Below are positions 1 to 4,145 of a DNA stretch of 5,203 bases, piece after piece (the stretch's first letter is position 1; each line of letters opens with the position of its first letter). The translations under genes and the position numbers were made by a program. Location of the stretch: assembly GCA_934376955.1 (NCBI GenBank), contig CAKRPJ010000083.1, positions 1 to 5,203 on the forward strand. Direction: 5' to 3'. Source of the DNA: CAKRPJ01 sp934376955. Its GTDB lineage: Bacteria; Bacillota; Clostridia; Lachnospirales; Lachnospiraceae. The notes beneath the pieces are model-generated. The model was given only the letters and a program-made list of their open reading frames with translations. It ran no database searches and was not told where the DNA came from.

Positions 1-1758
1 GCGTTTGCGTACTCTGCTACTGACGGATTTAATCCCGTGTCCTTTTGGGAATATGTTTACCGTGGTTTCGGCGGCGGCAACCGTGACGGCGGCTTTGGCG
101 GTGGTGGCTTCGGAGGTTCTGACCCCAACAGCTGGACTACCTCCGATGATATGAAGAATGACTATAACGATTTTGTCTCCACCCTCCCGGCTACCGGCTA
201 CAACAGCGCGGGAAAGCTGCTGTGGCAACCGAGGTGGATTGAAGATACGGAATACTGGGGATTACAGATTCGTTCTCCTTATTGTCTCCCTATTTCTTAT
301 GATAATGATGGATACGTTGCTTCTAATGAGTATGCTGTTGGTTCTGTTTCGGGTTCTAATGTTATCGTTAATATCCTGAAAGCTGCTAATATGTTTACTC
401 TCTACCTTGCTCGTTCTTATGATTGGCATTCGTTTCGTGCGCCCATTGCCGGCACTTATAAAATTTTGACATCACCTATAGTAACCGGTACTGTGCTTAT
501 TGGGGAGTTCCGTGAGTTTGATTGGAATTGGGCGCCTTCGGCTAGTATTGATACTTTTGCTGGTGGTGCTTTGTCTGTTAAAGGTTCTTGGAGTAATGGC
601 TCTTTTGATTTGGGTTATATTACGGGCGGTACGCTCGTTATTTCTACTCCTGTCTTCGAGATTACTCCCTTATCCACTGATACCACCATCAACAACACCT
701 ACAACATCAACACCCGCGTCAACAACTTCCAGGGCGACTACTACAATAACGTTACCAACAACTACTACAACAACACCACCATCATCAACGAAACGACCAA
801 CAACTACTACGACATGACCACCAACAACTACTACACCATGTCGAATTGGTCGTATGATTACCAGTCCCGCACCTACTTCGTCACGTTGGAGGACGGCACG
901 ACCATCACCGTGCAGTTTGGTGATGATTGCCTGACCATCACCAACAACAACGTAGAGAACTCCTACCAGTACGTTATCAATAACAACACGCCCAGCCCCA
1001 ACCCCGAAACGCCCGCTGCCTGCAGGCACAACTGGACGGAGACCATTGACGTAGCGCCCACCTGCCTTGAGGGCGGTCATGCAAATTTCACCTGCTCCCT
1101 CTGCGGCGAGACATACGAGCAGATACTCTCCGCCAAAGGTCATAGCTGGACGGTCAAGGAACACGTCAACACCGTCTATGGTGAAAGCGGCGTAATCGTC
1201 ACGCAAGGCCATACGCTCTACGAATGCTCGGCCTGTGGCGAACAGTGGTACACAGAGACGGCTGCCCCACCGCCTGACGTGTCCGGCGGATCAAATATCC
1301 TGGCATGGCTGCAAGAGTTCAAGACCTGGCTCGGTGATAAGCTGGACAACCTGTTCCAGGGAGACGGTGATACCAACAACTTTTGGAGCACAAATAAGAA
1401 GTCCTTTACCGATGTGCTGTCCTCTCTGCTCCAAACACTGCTGGACTTCCTCACCGACATCCTGGAGAAGCTCCTCGGCCTGGTCAAGGATCTGTTGTCG
1501 TTCCTCTTTGATCTAATCAGCTCCGTGGTGATCACCGGCATCAGTGATTTCTTCACCGGCCTGAAGGATAGCCGCCTGTTCGATTTCGTAGTAAAGGATG
1601 ACGAAGGTTCTGTCACGGCCCTGCCGGAAGGTGTGGCCACCGTGTTCGCGTTTTTCTCCGGCGTGATCCTGGCCCTGCCGGTGGAGCTGCGCTCTATCCT
1701 GCTGTTCGGTACGGCTATCATCGTCCTGATCGGCGTGATCAAGATCATTAAATCATAG
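1..1758 (+). CDS. pIII-like adsorption/tip protein, 5' truncated
   Basis: The frame is open to base 1, and its first codons read AFAYSATDGFNP, so the gene starts left of the window. The AFA resembles the end of a cleaved signal peptide (inference). The GTG at 37 has no ribosome site and is not the start. In order: a Gly-rich stretch (about 61-123); an AT-richer globular region (about 240-660); an Asn/Tyr/Thr-rich repeat region (about 690-845); a module with CxH, CSLCGE (codons 1093 and 1102) and CSACGE (1225 and 1234), like a zinc-ribbon; a Leu-rich amphipathic stretch (about 1425-1550); a hydrophobic segment (1633-1683); and a C-terminal membrane span (1696-1749) ending in K/S. A long modular secreted protein with Gly linkers and a C-terminal anchor is the pattern of filamentous-phage pIII, which binds the receptor and terminates assembly. 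No sequence homology to Ff pIII is claimed. It could be another virion or cell-surface protein. A short gap and a strong ribosome site lead to the next gene. Confidence 0.72.
   Translation, partial: AFAYSATDGFNPVSFWEYVYRGFGGGNRDGGFGGGGFGGSDPNSWTTSDDMKNDYNDFVSTLPATGYNSAGKLLWQPRWIEDTEYWGLQIRSPYCLPISYDNDGYVASNEYAVGSVSGSNVIVNILKAANMFTLYLARSYDWHSFRAPIAGTYKILTSPIVTGTVLIGEFREFDWNWAPSASIDTFAGGALSVKGSWSNGSFDLGYITGGTLVISTPVFEITPLSTDTTINNTYNINTRVNNFQGDYYNNVTNNYYNNTTIINETTNNYYDMTTNNYYTMSNWSYDYQSRTYFVTLEDGTTITVQFGDDCLTITNNNVENSYQYVINNNTPSPNPETPAACRHNWTETIDVAPTCLEGGHANFTCSLCGETYEQILSAKGHSWTVKEHVNTVYGESGVIVTQGHTLYECSACGEQWYTETAAPPPDVSGGSNILAWLQEFKTWLGDKLDNLFQGDGDTNNFWSTNKKSFTDVLSSLLQTLLDFLTDILEKLLGLVKDLLSFLFDLISSVVITGISDFFTGLKDSRLFDFVVKDDEGSVTALPEGVATVFAFFSGVILALPVELRSILLFGTAIIVLIGVIKIIKS
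754..834 (+). repeat. Three ACCAACAACTACTAC direct repeats in the tip-protein gene
   Basis: The 15-base word ACCAACAACTACTAC occurs exactly at 754-768, 796-810 and 820-834. The offsets are 42 and 24 bases, both multiples of three, so all copies encode the same TNNYY peptide in the same frame. The surrounding protein (about 690-845) is dominated by N, T and Y. The repeats are coding and in-frame. They could allow length change by recombination or slippage without breaking the gene. Confidence 0.85.
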
Positions 1759-1759
1759 C

Positions 1760-1913
1760 GAGGTGATACCCCATGTTCGAAGTGCTGAAGCTCCTGTTTT
1801 CCTGGCTGCCGCCTCCCCTGGATACTATTGTGTTCGGTGCGTTCTGTATCCTGCTCCTGATCGCCGTCATCAAGCTGATCGCTAAGATCATCGATATGAT
1901 CCCGTTCCTGTAA
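1760..1913 (+). CDS. 46-aa membrane protein, anchor-like (minor virion protein candidate)
   Basis: The coding part is 1773-1913 (ATG to TAA); the entry begins at its ribosome site GAGGTG (1760-1765), seven bases before the ATG. The product starts MFEVLKLLFSWLPPPLDTIV, has one hydrophobic span (about residues 18-37) ending in K/K, and closes with IIDMIPFL. No signal peptide is evident. Its residues 12-38 can be aligned with the C-terminal anchor of the preceding protein: both show LP, then L, I, an FG pair, and a shared pattern ending L-I-x-V-I-K-x-I. Filamentous phages have several minor coat proteins of 30-110 residues (pVI, pVII, pIX in Ff); this is a candidate for one, probably partnering the tip protein. 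Which one cannot be told from sequence. Confidence 0.72.
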
Positions 1914-1925
1914 GGAGGTGCTGCC

Positions 1926-2156
1926 ATGACCGCGCTCTCTATCATCCAAAGTCTGATTGCCCCCATTTGGCGGCTCTTTACCGATGTGACCATTCCCGGC
2001 CTGGGCGTCAGCTGCGCCACCATGCTGCTGGCTATTCTAATCATCCGTATCTCTATCTCGGTATTCCATGCCGCTTTTGGCGGCGGCACAGGCTACCGCT
2101 CCGGCCAGTCCCGTAACCCGAAAATCTCTGACGAAAGGAAAGGTGATGAACTGTGA
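1926..2156 (+). CDS. 76-aa membrane protein with charged tail (minor virion/assembly candidate)
   Basis: The start is an ATG five bases after a near-perfect ribosome site, AAGGAGGTG (1912-1920), that overlaps the stop of the upstream gene. Residues 1-20 are amphipathic, 23-31 read IPGLGVSCA, and about 30-48 form one hydrophobic span. The tail carries GGGTGYRSG then NPKISDERKGDEL, a mixed basic/acidic, probably cytoplasmic end. From memory, small proteins ending in similar YRSG...NPKISxER...D tails recur in clostridial filamentous prophages, which supports a conserved phage role, but I know of no assigned function. The stop TGA overlaps the GTG start of the next gene (GTGA), so the two are probably translationally coupled. 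Confidence 0.78.
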   Translation: MTALSIIQSLIAPIWRLFTDVTIPGLGVSCATMLLAILIIRISISVFHAAFGGGTGYRSGQSRNPKISDERKGDEL

Positions 2157-2605
2157 GACGTGTACTGCTCCTGGCCTGCACCCTCTGCCTGCTCCTGATC
2201 ACCCCCGTCTATGCCGTTGAAAGTGAGGACACCTCCGATGCTCCGACTGCTGAAACGCCTGCTGAAGGTGATGCTTCGTCTCCTTCGGAAGCTGTATCGC
2301 CTGTCATTGAAATGGACACGTCGTATCGGACGTTTTCTGTATCGTCCCTGGATGACGTGGCGTCTGCTCCGCCTGACGGAGCTGCTGACACGATGGATCA
2401 GGTAGTGGTCAAAGTCCTTGGCGAGTACCAGCGCCGGACTATGACCGTCCAGGAGATGGACACGGAAGGTAATGTCCTGGCTACTTCTACCCAGTACGTC
2501 CCCGGCCTCGCCGGTCTTGACTGGGAATGGATCGCCGGTGCTGCGCTGTTCGGCCTGATGATCCTGTGTGTCATGCGAACGATTGGAGGTCTGCTGAAGC
2601 TATGA
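2153..2605 (+). CDS. Secreted, C-terminally anchored 150-aa phage protein
   Basis: The start is GTG at 2153, in a GTGA overlap with the upstream stop, with AGGTG (2141-2145) seven bases before it. The ATG at 2146 is in another frame. Residues 1-21 are a typical signal peptide: RR, a Leu-rich core, then PVYA with likely cleavage before VESED. The mature N-terminus (about 22-60) is acidic and Ala/Ser/Thr/Pro-rich with about ten D/E residues. The middle (about 84-113) holds VVVKVLGEYQRRTMTVQEMD and may be folded. The motif PGLAGLDWEWIAG leads into one membrane span (about 126-147) ending GGLLKL. Topology: outside N-terminus, short cytoplasmic tail. This resembles a phage membrane protein awaiting incorporation into the virion, perhaps a minor coat or receptor-related protein. 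The function is unassigned. The stop overlaps the next ATG (ATGA). Confidence 0.78.
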   Translation: MRRVLLLACTLCLLLITPVYAVESEDTSDAPTAETPAEGDASSPSEAVSPVIEMDTSYRTFSVSSLDDVASAPPDGAADTMDQVVVKVLGEYQRRTMTVQEMDTEGNVLATSTQYVPGLAGLDWEWIAGAALFGLMILCVMRTIGGLLKL

Positions 2606-2742
2606 GCAACATGATCCAATTCACCCAGGCTCTGCTGGGCGCTGTCGCGGACTTCCTGGCCGCTGAACCTGTGTTCTATCTCTTTACCGTTGTCATTCTC
2701 TGCTTCCTGGCAAAGGTATTCAAAATTCTCTGTTCCCGCTAA
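2602..2742 (+). CDS. 46-aa membrane protein (minor virion protein candidate)
   Basis: ATG at 2602 overlaps the previous stop (ATGA), which argues for this start over the longer open frame from 2527, whose extra residues are not hydrophobic and have no ribosome site. GGAGG at 2585-2589 lies 12 bases upstream, rather far, so coupling to the upstream gene may matter. The product MSNMIQFTQALLGAVADFLA is followed by EP and one hydrophobic span (about residues 24-38), then KVFKILCSR. The layout (amphipathic N-terminus, E-P, span, Lys/Arg end) resembles the other 46-aa protein at 1773. It is probably a second minor virion protein; the identity is not determinable. Confidence 0.72.
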   Translation: MSNMIQFTQALLGAVADFLAAEPVFYLFTVVILCFLAKVFKILCSR

Positions 2743-2761
2743 CATGGCCGCAAGGCTTGTT
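2741..2761 (+). other. Small hairpin with GCAA loop before coat promoter
   Basis: AACAtGGCC and GGCTTGTT can pair around a GCAA tetraloop (one bulged T at 2745, one G-T pair), giving about eight base pairs. It sits directly after the stop at 2740-2742 and overlaps the spacer of the candidate coat promoter. It could be a weak terminator or an RNA-processing hairpin; it lacks a T tract. Confidence 0.3.
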
Positions 2762-2766
2762 ATAAT
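2758..2766 (+). promoter_or_regulatory. Extended -10 promoter for the coat gene
   Basis: TGTTATAAT (2758-2766) is a perfect TGnTATAAT extended -10 element. No good -35 is seen at 17 bases (GCTAAC), which extended -10 promoters can tolerate. Transcription would begin near 2773, putting AAAGGAG almost at the 5' end of the mRNA. A dedicated coat promoter is expected because the major coat is needed in thousands of copies. Confidence 0.55.
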
Positions 2767-2773
2767 TTCGATG

Positions 2774-2780
2774 AAAGGAG
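2774..2780 (+). promoter_or_regulatory. Ribosome site of the coat gene, start unclear
   Basis: AAAGGAG is a strong ribosome site, but it abuts TTG at 2781 with no spacer. The best-spaced in-frame codons are ATC (2784, three bases) and CCT (2787, six bases), neither a standard start. This is the only ribosome site before the coat ORF, so it decides that translation begins hereabouts, while leaving the exact codon open. Confidence 0.6.
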
Positions 2781-2969
2781 TTGATCCCTCAGGCTGCTGC
2801 TTCCGCCCTGTCCACTCTGCTGACTGACATCGGCAGTGTGCTGACCTCCTGTGTCGATTGGATGAAGTCCATCGGTACGGCTGTGGTCGAGACCCCGATC
2901 CTGCTGGTTCCCGCCGTGATCGGCATCGCTATGGCTGGTGTGGCTCTGTTCAAGAGCCTCTCTCACTAA
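2781..2969 (+). CDS. Major coat protein candidate (pVIII-like)
   Basis: The ORF of up to 62 codons is open from the TGA at 2772 to the TAA at 2967. It encodes an Ala/Ser/Leu-rich amphipathic N-terminal half with D16, D26 and E37, then ETP, one membrane span (about residues 39-57, ILLVPAVIGIAMAGVALF), and a short KSLSH end. An acidic, helical outer part, one span and a basic C-terminus is the architecture of filamentous-phage major coat proteins, and from memory the DW...ETPILLVP pattern resembles coats of clostridial inoviruses. No signal peptide is seen. Supporting context: its own promoter, the strongest hairpin of the window just behind it, and the Zot gene next. Odd: TTG 2781 touches the ribosome site directly and no ATG lies in frame at a normal distance, so the true start is uncertain. 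Confidence 0.62.
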   Translation: MIPQAAASALSTLLTDIGSVLTSCVDWMKSIGTAVVETPILLVPAVIGIAMAGVALFKSLSH

Positions 2970-2981
2970 GCCAAGTGAGAA

Positions 2982-3037
2982 GGGGGCAGGGCGCGAGCGC
3001 ACGAAGTCGCTCGCCCCTGCCCCCGTATTCTATCTAT
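2982..3037 (+). terminator. GC-rich hairpin terminator/attenuator between coat and Zot genes
   Basis: The left arm (2982-2999) pairs with the right arm (3008-3024): GGGGGCAGGG with CCCTGCCCCC and GCGAGCG with CGCTCGC, 17 base pairs with a single bulged C (2992) and the loop CACGAAGT. It is followed by GTATTCTATCTAT, T-rich but not a clean T run, so termination may be partial. In Ff phages a rho-independent terminator sits directly after the major coat gene; the placement here is the same. The Zot ribosome site begins 13 bases past the stem, so the hairpin could also influence Zot mRNA stability. Confidence 0.75.
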
Positions 3038-3049
3038 GGAGGTTTTGCT

Positions 3050-3766
3050 ATGCTGCTCCTTATCTTCCTGCTCATCTTGGGTTTCAAGCTCTACCGTTGG
3101 CTGCTGCCCCGTCCGCCTAAGACCGTCCTCAACGTCTATTTCGGCGTCCCTGGCAGCGGTAAGACTACCTTTGCCGCCTACCTGGCCAAACAGAGTATGC
3201 GAGAGTCCCGTTTCATCACCTGGGCGCGTAACCATCCCGGCAAATTCTCCGGCTGGCTCCTGGATCGAACGCCGCTCTTCAAGCGTTCTGAGCCGGTCTA
3301 TTCCAACGTGCCCATCACCGGCAGCTACCAGCTCGATCCAAAGGATGATATTGGCAAAGTGATGGTCGAGGACGGTCGTGTTATCATCGATGAAGCCGGT
3401 ATCGAATACAACAACCGTGCCTATAAGACCTTCAGCCCCGCCGCCATTTACTGGTACAAGTACCACCGGCACTACAAGTGCCCCGTGGATGTGTTCTCGC
3501 AGAGCTACGAGGATATGGACATTACCCTCCGCCGCCTTGCACAGAACTACTTCGTTGTCAAGAAGTCCCTGCTTCCCCGGTTCGTAGTCTGCAAGCGCAT
3601 CCGCCGCAAGGTTGGCATTGATGAGAATACCCATCAGATCATTGACCACTACTACTTTGGTCTGCCGATCCTCGATACCCAGTGGATCTATGCACCCCCG
3701 CTTTGGAAGCTGTTCAACAGCTTCAGCCGGAAAGAGCTGCCGCCGAAGGAATGGTCTGTGTGGTGA
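3050..3766 (+). CDS. Zot/pI-like phage assembly ATPase
   Basis: ATG 3050 is chosen because GGAGG (3038-3042) lies seven bases upstream; the frame is open further left (to 2858), but that part runs through the coat gene and the hairpin. The product is 238 aa. Residues 2-19 are a membrane span (LLLIFLLILGFKLYRWLL), 32-39 are Walker A (GVPGSGKT), 111-117 Walker B (VIIDEAG), and DVFSQSYEDMD (147-157) is a likely sensor region. Zot/pI proteins hydrolyse ATP at the inner membrane to feed coat subunits onto phage DNA during extrusion. Compared with Ff pI (about 350 aa), this one is short, has its span at the N-terminus rather than after the ATPase domain, and lacks a periplasmic C-terminal domain, plausible for a host with no outer membrane. 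The end is KELPPKEWSVW. It sits directly after the coat gene and its hairpin. Confidence 0.93.
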   Translation: MLLLIFLLILGFKLYRWLLPRPPKTVLNVYFGVPGSGKTTFAAYLAKQSMRESRFITWARNHPGKFSGWLLDRTPLFKRSEPVYSNVPITGSYQLDPKDDIGKVMVEDGRVIIDEAGIEYNNRAYKTFSPAAIYWYKYHRHYKCPVDVFSQSYEDMDITLRRLAQNYFVVKKSLLPRFVVCKRIRRKVGIDENTHQIIDHYYFGLPILDTQWIYAPPLWKLFNSFSRKELPPKEWSVW

Positions 3767-3780
3767 TGCATTTTCTATCG

Positions 3781-3794
3781 GTCAAGATCTTGAC
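3781..3794. repeat. Perfect palindrome GTCAAGATCTTGAC
   Basis: It reads the same on both strands and lies 15 bases after the Zot stop. Its right half plus one base (ATCTTGACT, 3788-3796) recurs at 5192-5200 just inside the window end, and its left half GTCAAGAT is the inverted counterpart of that motif. It could be a transposase or repressor binding site, an element end, or an insertion target. Confidence 0.7.
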
Positions 3795-3833
3795 TATGTC
3801 GCTATTACGCTTTCACAGATCTATCATTGACGA

Positions 3834-3839
3834 TATAAT
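3834..3839 (+). promoter_or_regulatory. Possible -10 element for the transposase transcript
   Basis: TATAAT is a perfect -10 match, but the hexamer 17 bases upstream (TTTCAC) is a poor -35. The imperfect palindrome TGAC...GTCA (3828-3844) spans it, so a bound protein could block it. The leader to the transposase start would be about 300 bases and would contain the hairpins. Confidence 0.35.
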
Positions 3840-3886
3840 AGTCATACTGCGATCGCCGCGGCGCGGATCACGCTCATCGTGAGGAA

Positions 3887-3913
3887 ATACGAGAGCGCAT
3901 GCGCGGCTCGTAT
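3887..3913. repeat. Hairpin ATACGAG/CTCGTAT
   Basis: ATACGAG (3887-3893) is the exact reverse complement of CTCGTAT (3907-3913). Between them, GCGCATGCGC (3895-3904) is itself a palindrome, so the stem can extend through a small 1x2 internal loop. No T tract follows, so it is not an obvious terminator. Confidence 0.65.
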
Positions 3914-4043
3914 GTGTGCGGCCTCGCGGCTGCCTGCTCCCTTCGCCCTGCTGGCTCTCTCTGCCCGCAGGTACTCCGCTGCCCTCGGCTGGCCGCTTTT
4001 GGTTGCCCTCTTTGGTACTGCCGATATGCTTAAAGGCATAGTC

Positions 4044-4087
4044 CCGGTGGCTGATCCGTGCGCTCCGTCGCACGGTCAGAGCACCGG
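4044..4087. repeat. Layered 17-bp hairpin, packaging-signal or origin candidate
   Basis: Three nested stems: CCGGTG (4044-4049) with CACCGG (4082-4087); CTGA (4051-4054) with TCAG (4076-4079); CCGTGCG (4056-4062) with CGCACGG (4069-4075), closed by the loop CTCCGT. The interruptions are one base against two (4050; 4080-4081) and one bulged T (4055). There is no T tract. A long imperfect hairpin in noncoding DNA is the form of the Ff packaging signal and of rolling-circle origins. It could alternatively be an RNA structure in the transposase leader that limits its translation. Confidence 0.7.
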
Positions 4088-4132
4088 CGTAACAACTATC
4101 AAGTCTCGCCGTCATTTGGGTTATTTGGTTTT

Positions 4133-4137
4133 GGAGG
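4133..4137 (+). promoter_or_regulatory. Ribosome site fixing the transposase start
   Basis: GGAGG lies eight bases before ATG 4146 and sets the start there, although the same frame is open back to GTG 3879. The upstream extension is Ala/Arg/Leu-rich low-complexity translation of the hairpin region and does not resemble a transposase N-terminus. Confidence 0.8.
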
Positions 4138-4145
4138 ATTTGGAA

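Larger units (their letters stand above)
3767..4145. other. 379-base intergenic region with palindromes and hairpins
   Basis: I see no convincing gene here. It holds, in order: a perfect 14-base palindrome (3781-3794), a group of TGAC/GTCA half-sites (3781-3844), a TATAAT (3834-3839), a GC palindrome CGCCGCGGCG (3854-3863), a hairpin (3887-3913), a pyrimidine-rich stretch (about 3925-4015), a small stem TATGC/GCATA (4025-4040), a long layered hairpin (4044-4087), and the transposase ribosome site. Filamentous phages have one main intergenic region with the packaging hairpin and replication origins; this is the best candidate in view. No Rep nicking site can be named. Confidence 0.6.

Noticed and set aside
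37..39. GTG 37 as start of the tip protein
   Set aside because: The frame is open to base 1 and no ribosome site precedes it.
240..660. Variable region of a diversity-generating retroelement
   Set aside because: No reverse transcriptase, template repeat or IMH-like element is visible in the window; simple domain exchange explains the composition.
754..834. CRISPR-like array
   Set aside because: Only three copies, unequal 9-27-base gaps, all inside a coding frame; they encode a peptide repeat.
670..1212. 180-codon minus-strand frame rich in Val/Gly
   Set aside because: Its composition is the antisense of the Asn/Thr/Tyr repeat codons; no ribosome site or domain.
2858..3049. Longer Zot start at 2858
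   Set aside because: It would overlap the coat gene and translate the GC hairpin; ATG 3050 has a properly spaced GGAGG and gives a membrane span directly before the ATPase core.
3825..3850. dif-like XerCD attachment site
   Set aside because: The AT-rich stretch around TATAAT does not show the two recognisable Xer arms; a transposase is present instead.
3766..3882. 38-codon ORF overlapping the Zot stop (TGATG)
   Set aside because: No ribosome site at normal distance (AAGGA is 15 bases away); it runs through the palindrome cluster and ends in an Arg/Ser-rich stretch. Coupled translation cannot be excluded.
3879..4145. N-terminal extension of the transposase from GTG 3879
   Set aside because: Low-complexity Ala/Arg/Leu translation of the hairpin region; a good ribosome site fixes the start at 4146 and IS30 proteins begin near the HTH.
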